Source: Brasenia schreberi (lineage: Eukaryota > Streptophyta > Magnoliopsida > Nymphaeales > Cabombaceae). From it: a stretch of 64,000 bases of DNA. The translations under genes were made by a program, and so were the position numbers. The stretch spans positions 15,181,501 through 15,245,500 of the forward strand of contig JAYKKT010000079.1 of the NCBI GenBank assembly GCA_036023115.1, read 5' to 3'. Position 1 is the first letter of the stretch; each line of letters opens with the position of its first letter. The notes under the pieces were generated by a model, which saw only the letters and a list, made by a program, of their open reading frames with translations, was not told the origin of the DNA and searched no databases. Shown piece by piece: positions 23,561 through 36,700 of this stretch.

Positions 23561-24318
23561 TGTTGGGAAGAACCGTAGACATACATGCATAATAACATAA
23601 TATACAACAAATGTAAACATACCCCAATCATAAACAACAACCGCATATCCAAAATAAGTCATAATCAAGACATAAGAAAAACAAAAGCAAAAGCAAAATT
23701 AGAAACTTATTTGCGCGAGTCACCCTTGCAGACTTAGCTTAGAGAAATCAACATCCCACTATGAGTACTTATGACCATACGCCTTCCTCATAGGATAAAA
23801 CACACACAACTCGAAGAGTACATATCTAGCTTTGAGTCGATCTCGAATACACCTCTATCGCTTATGACTGAAGTAGAAATAGGGAGCTCCCACGGGCGTA
23901 GAGATAGAATTACGGGCAGAGAGACTGGACCATGGGAAGAGATAGAAAAAAAATAAACTACTTGCTTAGGAAGGGCTCCTAATCACCTATTTATTGGTAC
24001 GTGTTTGCATCATGAATCATGAATCCGATCGAAATGATGCACCAATTTATCTCAACCGACTCGTCTTATGCTCGGCCAAACACAAACCACGAGCCCAAGC
24101 CCAAGCCCGACCCGACGTGCGTGCTCATGTGTGTGGTATTACCTGTCTTTCTCAAGCTCTTTGAATTAATGTTGATGATCTACTAACTATATAAAACGAT
24201 ATATTGGTTTGTCCATTGTCTCATCTTATCACAAAAGTTTTTCATATTTTTATACTTTAAGATTTTTACTTATATTAATTAAATACATACAAACACTAAC
24301 ATCCTATCAAATCCAACA
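23561..24318 (-). repeat. 5' LTR of copia element 2
   Basis: It is 758 bp. Its outer end (TCCAACA at 24318) lies 429 bp before the chosen start codon of the HAD phosphatase gene. On the plus strand, towards that gene, it contains CTATATAAAA at about 24187-24196, also present in the other LTRs of the family. Confidence 0.88.
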
Positions 24319-24747
24319 AATGGTTTTGGTGTTAGTGCCATTGGTGTTGGTGTTGTCAATGGCTTTCAATGTCTAGATACCGTGCGGTATATCATGAAAA
24401 AGTTTACATGGATTGAACTCTACCGGTCCTTTCCCAGAAAAAGCCAGGGGTTCTTCTTTCGATCTTGATTAAACAAACGCCTCAGTTTAATCAACGACCG
24501 TCGGCTCCTTAAAACTCTTCGGTGTACGGGCGGAGGAGATCGTCCTCCCACGTTCCATCAATGCTGACTTTAGTCCACTCCCCTTTGGTGGTATTTTGTT
24601 CAAAAATCATGAACTATGAGCAACTCGATTACGAAGTTAAAAAAATCCCTGTTTTTAACTCATGTTGAAAAGATTGCATAAGTGAAAAGAAGATACATGA
24701 CATCGATAAAGGGGTTGGAAGGGTGGTCTCATACGTCAAATGAAGTC
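24319..24747 (+). promoter_or_regulatory. putative promoter and 5' UTR of the HAD phosphatase gene
   Basis: This is the only DNA left between the retrotransposon LTR and the gene start. It holds a GTTGGTGTTG-rich start, a pyrimidine-rich TTCTTCTTTCGATC stretch at about 24448, and GC-richer blocks around 24500-24560. No clear TATA box was seen here; the nearest TATATAAAA lies in the LTR. The transcription start cannot be placed by eye. Confidence 0.4.
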
Positions 24748-27700
24748 ATGATCTCTATCGGTTACGGCCTTCGTTTATCGAACGTCCCTCCCTCAAAAAC
24801 TTTAGCAGAGAAATCAATCTACGGTTGGATTTCTTCCTCTAGAAGGGCTCACACCGTCTGCATCTCCTCAATGGGAGAGCGAAGGAAACTACCCGTCCTT
24901 CTTTTCGATGTGATGGATACCATTGTTAGGGACCCTTTCTATGAGGACATCCCCGCTTTCTTTAGGTTTTATTTCTCTAACTTGCAAGAAATAATTTGAT
25001 GGCTGCCGTTCACTTTCCTAGTTTTTGAGGTCCCTACCGTCCTTTATACGCTTCGGGCTGAGTTTTTTTTATCTTTGCTCGAATCAAATTGGGGTCATAT
25101 GAAGTTGGTGGTATTTTTTTTCTCCCGCTTATGTTGGCGCCATGAATTTGATTGCTGCGTTTTAATGGGTGGTTTTGTGATTGAAGAATTGAATTGAATT
25201 CGGATCTTGTGTAACTGGTGTTGGTTTAGATGGGTATCGTGATATTTGATTTCTAATCATCATCATCATCTTTCCGGCATTTGTTTCCCAAGGAGACATA
25301 GCTATCACTTGAAATGTTTGTTCTCTTCATGTATCAGGGCCTCATCTCATTCACCTGAATTTGTTCGATAGTTGATCAAGTATTGGTGAACGAATAGAAG
25401 TAGAACTTTCCTTTTGTTAAGCCAATTTCTGAGAAAATCTTTTTCCTTATGATGGTTTTATCAGTACAAAGTCGATGAGGAGGCCATCTGTAGTGTATTC
25501 TGCATAGTTGGTCAATCTGTAGTTTGTTACTGAGAGTTTGTGCTTATGATGCTGTGTGGTGTTTAATCATGCTTCACTTTTTCTTTTGGGTATGACAAAC
25601 GACATACTGTCAAAATATTTTGCCAATAAAAGTTTTCGGTTTATATATTGATTTTCATGTTCAATTATTTTCGCCTGCTAAATGTTTCCAGGGTATCATC
25701 TTTCTGCTTTATTTTCTGAGTTTCGGAAATCTTACTGAAGTGGCATTGAAGAATTTCATATTTGATAATTTTGATTTACTCCAGATTGTTTTCTCATGCA
25801 CAGAATGTCAATGAAAGAGTTGCTGGAGACCAAACATCCAACTGCGTGGGGAGACTTTGAAAAGGGTCTTATAGATGAGGTACACTGTTTGGTGCAAGCA
25901 AAAGTTGTATAATGCACGTAATGGTAATCAAATTCATGAATATTTAAATATTATGATTACTTGCTTTTCAATTTCTAATCTCATTCCTCTTTTTCTTTAT
26001 TAAAATCTGCCATCATTTCACAATAGCCTACAATCAATGGATCTCATTATTCCTGCACTGTATATTACTATTGGTTGTTGAGCTTATCAATTCCTTTAGT
26101 GGTTATTGCTACAACTCTTATCATGGTGATGTTCTTCTACTCATAATTCAGCAAACCTGCATACGTATACCATGATTTTTTATTATAAGACTTCAACAGT
26201 TTCAGCTTGATGAAAATACTTTGGTTTTAGACTAAATTAAGAGTATCATTGCTCTAATGAAGTTGATACTTCAATGTAGCAGCGGAAGATGGGTGAATAT
26301 CACCCAAAAATATCAATCACAAAGCCTTAGAAAAAGGCTATAAAGCATATGCAACAAGGGCACAATAAAGCGGAAATTAATATTATTTATTTACAAAAGT
26401 CTTTTTATCAATATGTATACAAGAATTCTATTTATAGAAGAGAGAATGAGAGAGAGTAAGGTGAGTTAGAGAGAGGAGATTAAGAGGAGGGGGCGGGCCC
26501 AATGGCTAGTAGCCGTTGTGGCTAGCCCTCTTTGGGGTTGGTCCACACATACGAGAGCCAAATGGCCTTGGCCCTTGTTCCAAGGTCATAATGACACTCG
26601 TTTTAATTTATATAAGAAAATAAAAATAAAAATTATATTAAAGAAACATGTCGGTAAAGAGGCATTAGGATATCAAGGGATTCATGGAAACTTTGGTTAT
26701 GGGGATATAAACGAGGAAGGTAGGGAGATTTTAAATTTTGCTGTCATTTGATCTCTTTATAGTCAATACAATCTTCAAAAAACGAGATGAACATTTAATT
26801 ACTTATAAGAGTGGCTTATCACAAACACAAATTGATTACTTTATTTGTAGAAAAAAAGATAGAGCGTGTTGTAAAGATTGTAAGGTAATTCCAGGAGAAA
26901 GCTTAACCACCCAACATCGACTTTTAGTTATGGGTTTACAAATAAAAAAATGGACAAAGAAGAAAGGAGTGCATCGAGCTATTCGGACTAAATGGTAGAA
27001 CCTCAAAAGCGAGAAAGAAGATATATTTAAACAGAAAGTCCTTCAAGGAGATGTTTGAAATTATGTTAGCACACCTTGTGATATGTGGAACAATATGACT
27101 ATACATATTAGGAAAGTGGCGAAAGATGTGTTAGGGGTATCTAAGGGAGGTGTACCGGCACAAAAAGAAGCTTGGTGGTGGAGTGAAGTAGTACAAAATA
27201 AAATCAAGGCAAAGAGGGCATGTTACAAATTACATTATGCTAAGAAAACTAGTGAAACTTTAGAAGCTTATAAGAAAGCAAAGAAGGAAGCAAAAAAGGC
27301 CGTTAGTGAAGCAAAAACTAAGATTTGGGAGGACTTATATAAAAAACTCAACTCAAAAGAGGGTGAAAGAGATATTTTTAGGATAGCTAGGGCTAGAGAT
27401 AAGAAAACTAAAGATCTTAATTATGTTAGATGCATAAAAGACGAGGATGAAAAAATTTTAGTGGCAAATGATGATATAAGAAATAGATGGAAAAACTATT
27501 TTTATAATCTTTTTAATGAAAATAAAGATGTTAGTATTAGTTTAGGAGATTTAGCCAAGTCAGAAAAGTATATAAACCACAATTTCTACCGACGTATTCA
27601 AAAGAATGAAGTCAAAGAGGCTCTTAAACATATGAAGAGTGGTAAATCGGTAGGACCAGATAATATTCCTATAGAAGTTTGGAAAATACTAAGAGAAATA

Positions 27701-30700
27701 GGAATCACTTGGCTCACAAGACTATTTAATGAAATATGGAAAAACCAAAAGATGCCCGAGGAATGGAGAGCAAGTACACTTATACCCGTATATAAGAACA
27801 AGGGAGACATTCAAAATTGTGCGAATTATCGAGGTATCAAGTTAATGAGTCATACTATGAAATTATGGGAAAGAATTATCGAACGTAGGTTAAGACAAGT
27901 ATCAAGTACAACAGAGAACCAATTTGGATTTATGCCAGGTAGATCTACTATTGAAGCGATTCACCTTTTGAGACGTCTTATGGAACATTTTAGAGCAAAA
28001 AAGAAAGACCTTCACATGATATTTATTGGTCTAGAAAAAGCTTATGATAGGGTACCGAGGGAGGTTCTTTGGAGAACTTTGGAAAAAGAGGTATCCCATT
28101 GACATATATTAACCTTATAAGAGACATGTATGATGGTGCAAAAACATGTGTGAGGACTCATGAAGGAACGACAGACTTCTTTGAAGTTAATATTGGGTTA
28201 CATCAAGGATCAACTTTAAGTCCATACTTATTTATAATGGTGATGGATGAGTTAACAAAACATATTCAAGATGAAGTACCTTGGTGTATGTTATTTGCAG
28301 ATGACATTGTATTAGTGGAGGAGTCTAAGGAAAAAGTTAATAGAAAATTGGAACTATGGAGAGAAACATTAGAAAGCAAAGGCCTCCGACTTAGTAGAAC
28401 AAAGACAGAATATATGGAATGTAAGTTTGACCATTTGGCTACTTCAGAGGACATAGAAATTAAAATTGACACACATTGCATTCCCCAAAAGGAAAGTTTT
28501 AAATACCTAGGGTCAATTTTTCAAAGTGATGGAAGAATTGATGGAGATGTTACACATAGAATTAATACTGGTTGGTTAAAATGGAAAGGAGCATCAGGTA
28601 TTCTTTGTGATAAGAAGATACCATTAAAATTAAAAGGTAAATATTATAGAGCAGCAATTAGGCCTTCCATGTTTTATGGTTCTGAGTGTTGGGCAGTTAA
28701 TCATCAACATGTACAAAAGATGTCTGTGACAGAAATGAAGATGTTGAGATGGATGAGTGGTCATACAAGAAAAGACCGTATACATAATGAGGTTATTAGA
28801 AACAAATTAGGAGTGGCACCAATAGAGGATAAAATGAGAGAACATCGTTTAAGATGGTTTGGACATATAGAAAGAAGATCAAAAGAAGAACCTGTAAGAA
28901 GGTTAGAAAAACTAAATTTGGAAAGTATTAAAAGAGGTAGAGGACGACCACAAAAGTGTTGGAAAGAAACAATAAAGAATGATCTAGCTTATTGTGAGTT
29001 AACTGCTAACATGGCACACGATAGGGATCTGTGGAAACAAAGAATCCATGTAGCCGACCCCGTCTAGTATGGGAAAAGGCTTGGTTGTTGTTGTTGTTTA
29101 TTAAAGAAACAAAAAATACATTTATTTTAACGCCCCCTCAAACTAATGGTACTATGACCTAAAGTTTGTTAACTAAAAACTGAAGTCATGGAGCGGGTAG
29201 CGACTTGGTGAAGACATTTGCAAGCTAATACTCATATCTAACAAAATGTAGTGCCAAATTACGATATAGATAATCTTCACGATATAGTGACACTCCATCT
29301 CGATATGTTTGATCCACTCATAAAATGTGTGGTTTTTAGCTATGTACATAACACTCTTATTGTCACAGTACATAATTAGAGTGATTTCCAATATCACTCC
29401 CAAGTCTTATAGTGATCGTCTGAGCCAAGTCAATTCAGTGGTTATGTTGGCTATTAACGGTACATAATTTCAATAGAAGAAAGGGACACCTTTTGTTATT
29501 TTTTGCATTTTCAAGATATAAGGGAGTTACCAAGAAAAATGCAATAACCTTTAGTGGAGTACCTATTATTTACATCAGCACTCCAATCAACTCCCTAAGT
29601 CGCAGTTTGTCGAATATATTGAACAATCCTCATAACGGCACTCATACGTAGAGATATAGGAAAATGTTGAAACTGACTTATAGTATGTACAACATGTGCA
29701 ATATCTAGACGTGTTATAGTAAGATAATTAATTGCACCAACTATTTGTTTGTAAGGAGTAGGATCACTTAATGACTCTTCATCAACAAGTCATATCTTTT
29801 GGTTGATTACCTCAGGTATCTTAACAATTTTATCATGAGTAAAACCTGATCTAAAAACAATGTCATTAGCAAATTTAGTTTGAGATAAAAAAAGCCCTTT
29901 AGCATCTCGATGGCTTAATGACTCTTCATCAATGTAATTGTTTATTCCATCTACTATCAATTATTTTTCACACGGGCACATAATCTGTCTTTTTTCCATT
30001 AAAATTATTTCTGATGGCTTCTTTTGCCCTGTCCATGGCTTCATAAAGGTAGCCCATAGATGGTTTCTCCTCACTATCAGTCAATCTCAAAACTTTCACT
30101 AATGAACAAGTAACTTTCACTAAAGGACAAGTAATTTTCAATAATCTGACACAAAGCTTTATAAAGGTAGCCCACAGGTAGCCCATAGATGGTTTCTGCA
30201 ATCTCATTCAACTTTCTATTTCTTCTGTTTTGAGGCAACTCTGCAAATTGTTACCACTCATCTGAGGAGAAATTCTCTTCAAAGCTTTCTTCTGTCTCAT
30301 AATACTTTGTACAGATAAGAAGTTTGTTGCGAACCGAGTTATAGCTGTACGAAGAAGCTCTGCACCTTCTGTATATCTCCTCATCATACACAAAACAAAT
30401 GCATGGTTGTAAATGAATTTTGTAATATCTTGGCAACACTCAGTTGCTGCCTTTATTTCATCCATCTCACCAATGTCCTCGAGGATGAGATCTAAACAAT
30501 GGGCTGCACATGGTGTCCAGTAGAAAGTCTAATAAATATCAGCTAACTCCTTCCCAGCTGCTTTGTAGTTAGCTGCATTATCTGTAATCAATTGGACCAC
30601 ATTCTGTAGCCCAACCTCCTGTATAATCTTATCAAATTCTTCTCGTAGGATCTCTGCAGTGTGCCTCTCCTCTGACATGTCGAGATCTCAAAAACATGAG

Positions 30701-33700
30701 TCCTTTAGGACAATATACAAGAAAGTTTAGCAATGTCTTTCCTCGCCTATCGGTCCATCCATCTGCCATAATAGTGCATCCTGTTTCCTTCCACGGCTGT
30801 CTCAAAGTCGAACAGTATTGTTGTACTTCAATTACGGTCTGATCTAATATCTTTCCTCTCAACTTCTGATAAGAGGGCATCTTATATCCTTGACCAATGT
30901 TTGCAATTGCATCTGCCATTGCTTGAAAATGAAAACTGTTTGCTGCATTAGATGGAATGCATGCATCATAAAACCATCTTCCCACTGCAAGGTCTGCCTG
31001 ATCATGCAGTTGTTCTGAAGCCATAGCAGCACGAATTCCTGGTTGAGCACCATGTATAGTGGAAGGAGGAAAGAACGAATGTATGTAGAAGAAGAAGCTC
31101 TTCCTCTACTCCTTCCTAAACTTCCTCTTCTGTCGCCTCCAAAGTCTTCAGCTGCAACCCTCTTTCCTCTAGTAGGTGCTCGTGAACTGCTACTACCAAT
31201 CTTTGTTCTAGCATCTGAAGGCAAACTATCAGTGAATCCAAATCCAGTGGCAGTAGCATCATCAGCTTCTTCATACATTTGAAAATCATCATTTTGTTGT
31301 CTCCGTTCTTGTATGTTCTCAATCATTTACAGGCATTGCCATTTAATACCTTCTGGCAAACTTCTAACTCTGCCTGTGCATGGAGCAACTTCTTTCCTGA
31401 TTCCTGTTAGGTGGTGTTTCAACCTTGAAATTCCACTACTAACCACCTTTTCACAAAATAAGCATATGATTTTTAACCTTGAACCCTCAATTGGTATACC
31501 CCACTGCCATGCCGGATCATCAGACTTTGAATGAGAGTCTCTACCACCCCTTCCTGCCATCTCAATGGAGTACTTTAATTCAAACAAAAACTTGAAAATA
31601 AAAGCACTTCGTAAATCCCCCAATCTTCAAATAACACTCAAATCGAGTGTCTCCCACTTCATAAATGCAATAAAAATCGTATACACACACTTAATAACTT
31701 CATATTTTGTCATTAAAAAAAAAAAGAAATAACACAAAAAACAACAAATATAAAGGAAAAAAATGAAAAAAACATTAAAAATATACCAAAATCCCAGTTT
31801 GGAGGCTTGCACGGGCACCGTAGGACACGATTTTGGAGCTTTGAACACTAAGGAGGCGAAAATCGGCTGCGATACGGATAACACTGATTATCAGTATTGC
31901 AGCTCAAAGAAAATGGGTAATGTAGCAACTAGATGTGAAAAATGCTTTTCTATAAGTTGAACTCAAAGAAGAAGTTTATATGGAATTACCACTAGGATAT
32001 CCAAATTCGAAGTGGTAGGTATGTAGATTAAGAAAGGCTATCTATGGGTTAAAACAATCTCCAAGAGCTTAGTTTGAAAAATTCAGCAGAAGTATTATAA
32101 ACTTGGGTTATAAGAAGAGTGTAAGTGATCATACATTATTCTTTAAAAAGGAAGATAAATTAACTTTACCATTAGTATATATGGATGATATTGTTGTAAC
32201 AGGTGATGATATTGAAGAAATCCAGAGATTAAAGAAGGATCTTCATCGATTATTTTATATTAAGGATCTTGGAAGATTACACTATTTTTTAGGCATTGAA
32301 GTAGCCTATTCAGGATGTCAAGATGGAAAACTATAGACTCACATATACTCCAATGGAAGTGAATCACAAGTTACAGCTGGAAGATGGAGCTGAAAGAATA
32401 GATGTGACAAAATATCAGCAATTGGTTGAGAAATTAATATACTTGACCATCACATGTCCAGACATAGTATATGCAGTGAGTATAGTAAGCAGATTTATGC
32501 AATCTCCATCTAAGCATCATATGGATGCTGTGTTTCACATATTAAGATATCTGAAGACAACTCAAAGATATAGAATCACTTACGAGGCTAATGGTCACAC
32601 TAATATTGAGATTTATATAGATGCGGACTGGGCAGGTTTAGTAGAAGATAGGAAGTTGACCACAGGATATATAACACTGATTGATGGTAACATAGTTTCA
32701 TGAAAAAGTAAGAAACAATCAGTTGTAGCTAGATCAACAGCTAAGGCAGAATACAGAGCAATAGCATCAGGAATGTGTGAAGGAAAATGGCTGAAATCTT
32801 TACTGATGGAAATGGACTTATTTACTGGAAAACCTATTCCTATATTTTATGACAGTAAAGCAGCGATACAGATAGCCTCAAATCCGGTATACCATGAAAG
32901 GACAAAACATATTGAGATAGATTATCATTTTATCCGGGATAGTGTACTCGCAAAGGAATTTCAGTTTGAACATGTGCAATCAGGACATCAATGTGCACAC
33001 ATACTGACCAAAGTAGTTACTAGAGATCTACTTCAGAGATTGTGTAGCAAGTTGGGTGTACCATCTATCTTTCACCCAACTTGAGGGGGAGTGTTAATAT
33101 GTGTGTCATAGTGTGTCGTTAATGTGTGTGTAGTGTTGTGTTAATGTCATATCATGGGTCTAAATAAATGTGCATTTAGTGTCTAAGTAAATGTAAGGGT
33201 TGAACCTAATGGATCTGGATCTGGATTAGATCCATTGGGAATCGTAGTCCATACTTAAGGGTAATTAGGTCTTTTAAGTTAGATTAGGTTTAGTATAAAA
33301 TATGGGATTCATTAGGGTTGTAAAAAATCCAAAAAAAAGTGTAATCAGACGGCTGCCCAAGAAGGAGCCGATTCTGCCAGAAAAAAGGTGAATGAAAGAA
33401 AACCATTTTTTCTTCGATCTTCTTTAATGAATGGAATGAAATCGACACTGAAGAGCAATCACAAGTTGGTATAAAACAGAGTAAGGTTTATTATATTATT
33501 TGATAAATAGCTGGTAAAGGAAAGGAGATTGAAAACCCCTTTGTGTTGTCTGAACATTCCACAAATGAAAAAGTAGAAAACTTTCAAATTATAACAGCAA
33601 AGTTAGATAACAGAAACTACTTTGAATGGTCTAGGTCCTTCATTGGGCATTGTATATTCCTTATTGATTCGAGAAGAAGATCGTAGAAATCTTAAGGACA

Positions 33701-36700
33701 ACTCTATTCCTACTGAACAACATACACTTCAGACTAGAGAAAATTCACATTAACGTGGAAGAGGTGGACAACAAAATTGTGTATGTGGTCGTTTCTATTC
33801 TGATGAGAAGGATAAAATTGTGTGTTCTCACTGTGGAAAGTCAAGACACTCGAAAGAAAACTGCTGGGAATTACATGGTTGACCTGACTTCTCTAGACCT
33901 CGAAACAACTCTGCTCGTGTTGCTGAAAATCCATTGTCTAGTACAGATGGCATTCAAGAACTAACTAAGAGGATCGAGGGCCTAGAAACAAATTTATCTG
34001 GAAATTCTCATCCCTCCACTTCTCATGCTACAGTAGCACAGGCGACATATATTATGAAGGGTAATAAACTTGTTCTCTTTCATTCAAAAACTTGGATTAT
34101 TGATTCTGGTGTCAGATCACATGGTTGGAGAGCCATCGTATTTTTCAGAGTACCATATTCTTAAAAAGAGGGAGCCAATCAAGTTGGCCGATGGCTCACA
34201 TTCTTATATGATTGGACATGAAAGTGTACCCACATGTTTTACACAATTAAAATTAGTCTATCATGTTATCAGTTTTTCTATAAATCTTCTTTCAGTCAAC
34301 TCATTGACAAGTACACCGAATTGTAGTGTAACCTTTAATCTAACTGGTTGTATGTTTAAGGATCTGAAGACGAGAAAAATCTTTGGTCATGGTAGTCAAC
34401 AAAGAGGTTTATATATTCTGGAAGACAAATTTCAACATGATGCTACTTATAGTACTTCTGTTGTTGTTGCTTATGATTCAGAAACCCACCTTTGGCATTA
34501 TCGTCTTGGTCATTTGCCTGTGTCCAAACTCCATTATGTTATACCTCATCTTAGAGTCGAGTTAAATAAATCTTATTTTGAATGTGAAGTATGCCAGCTA
34601 GGAAAACACCAATGAGCACCCTATCCCTCAAGTGAATCTAGAAGATTCCAACCGTTTGAGCTTCTTCATTCTTGTTCTTATGCACCTCAGCAAAATGGCA
34701 TAGTTGAGAGAAAAAATCATCATATACTTGAAATAACCAGAACACTTCTTCAACATAATGTACCAAAATCTTACTAGGGAGAAGTTGTTCTTACTGCTGT
34801 CTACTTAATAAATAGGATGCCTAGTATTGCACTTAAGAGTGACAGTCCCATAAAATGCCTTGATAGGGAATTAAAACTATTTAATATAATTGCTGTCAAC
34901 CAGAGTATCTTTAGTTGTACTTGTTTTGTTCATGCTCACCTACCTCGTCATGATAAACTTATCCAAACAATAACAACAACTAAGCATTTTCCCATACTAG
35001 ATGGGGTCGGCTACATGGCATGATAAACTTATCCAAGAGCTATAAAGTGTATTTTTCTTAGATACTCTAATTCTCAGAAAGGTTATAAATATTATGATCC
35101 AATACTTAGGAAAATGTATGTATCTATGGATGTCACTTTCTCTGAGTCTACTTCCTATTATTCTACTAAGGGGCAGTCGGTCATCTCTCAAAATATATCT
35201 TCTCATGTGCTTTTATTAATTCCTAGTGAGACAAAGGATATCACATGTGCCAATGGAGGGAAGACTATTAGACTATTGAACTAAAACAAACCTTGGTGTA
35301 TAAGAGAGGACCAAGACAGATCATTTGCTCTCAAGAGAAATACATACAAACTCTTATAACCAAAGATAATCCCCGTGATTCAGATCCACAATCCCCAGTG
35401 GATGAAGCTTGGAAGTTCCCATTGCTATTCGTAAAGGTAAATGTACTTATGCACGGTATCCTATCTCTCAGTGTATTTCCTATGCTAATACCTCTGAGAA
35501 TTATTAAACTTTTGTTATGAATATTGAGAAACACACGATTCCTACAAATTTTGAAGACGCAAACAGGTGTCCTTTATAGAGAGGCACAATAGAAGATGAG
35601 TTGAATGTTGTTGCAAAAAATAATACTTATACCATAACAAGACTTCATCCGAACAAAAATATAGTTGGCTGCAAGTGGGTTTTCACTATCAAATATAAGG
35701 CAGTTGAAACTATTCAAAGGTATAAGGCAAGACTTGTTGCCAAGGGCTACGGTCAATAAGATGGCATTGACTAAAATGAAACCTTCACACTTGTTGTAAA
35801 GCTTACTTCCATAAGAATAATTCTTAGTATGGCAGCAAATTTGAGATCGGATCTATGGCAGTTGGATGTAAAAAATGATATCCTATAAGAAGATTTGAAT
35901 AAAAAAGTATTTATGAAACTTTCACTTAGAAAGAATATTAAGACATATGATGATACAATTTGCAAACTGAACAAAGCCATCTATGGGCTAAAACAATCAC
36001 CAAGAGCATGGTTTTCAAAATTCAGTGAGACAATATGCAACTTGGGATATCAAAGAAGCATAAATGACTATACCTAGTTTTTTAAGAAAGGTACTAAGTT
36101 ATCTATTCTTGTTGTTTATGTTGATGATATTATTGTAACAGGTGATAACGTTGAAGAAATTTCAAAATTGAAAAGGGATCTTAACAAATTATTTGACCCG
36201 AAAGACTTGGGCCGACTTCACTATTTTTTGGGGACCGAGGTACAGTATTCCAATCAAGGTATCTTTCTAACTCAAAGAAAATATACTATAGATTTACTAA
36301 AGAAACAAATATGGTTGATTCTAAAGAGAGTGATACTCCTGTGAAGGTGAACCAAAAATTGTTTATTGGAGATAGTGAAGGTTTCAGAGGTATTTCAAAA
36401 TACCAGAAATTGGTGGGCAAGCTTATCTATCTGACTATTACTCGTCTAGATATCACTTATGCCGTGGGCATTGCAAGTAGGTTTATGCATTCACCAACCA
36501 AGAATCACATGGACGTTGTGTATAGAATTCTCAGATATCTTAAATCTACATCTAGAATGGGTCTTCTCTATTCAAAATCTTGCAAATTCAGTATTGAACT
36601 TTATTCTGACATAGACTGGGTTTGATCGAAAGATGATCGGAAATCAACTATAGGGTACGTGACACTACTTGGTGGTAATATTTATCTTAGAAGAGCAAGA

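Larger units (their letters stand above)
16481..24318 (-). mobile_element. copia element 2 with an internal NOT1-carrying insert
   Basis: The two LTRs (16481-17323 and 23561-24318) are in the same orientation and enclose minus-strand Ty1/copia genes. The right LTR has perfect ends for the family on the plus strand (TGTTGGGAAG ... TCCAACA). The flanking pentamers are AATGA at 16476-16480 and AATGG at 24319-24323, a 4 of 5 match consistent with an aged target-site duplication. The purine tract before the 3' LTR reads AGGTGGAGAT on the minus strand (17324-17333). The coding part is crippled. A separate 2010-bp insert occupies 17339-19348, between RNase H and the 3' LTR. Confidence 0.88.
26275..29932 (-). 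mobile_element. copia G, 3' half, interrupted by LINE-1
   Basis: The 3' LTR runs from TGTAGCAGCGG at 26275 to about 29130, interrupted by the LINE at 26649-29098 (about 393 bp without it). On the minus strand the polypurine tract TTTGAGGGGGCG (29131-29142) precedes it. To its right lie RNase H and C-terminal reverse transcriptase remnants, in minus order [52 protein letters not shown] and [20 protein letters not shown]. The element stops abruptly near 29932 at the hAT remnant, so its 5' half and 5' LTR are missing. It lies antisense in intron 2 of the HAD phosphatase gene. Confidence 0.78.

Noticed and set aside
24682..24747. Upstream in-frame ATG of the phosphatase gene as the start
   Set aside because: It is possible, but the extra 22 residues (MKRRYMTSIKGLEGWSHTSN...) are not transit-peptide-like, and the peptide from 24748 is. 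Kept as an alternative.
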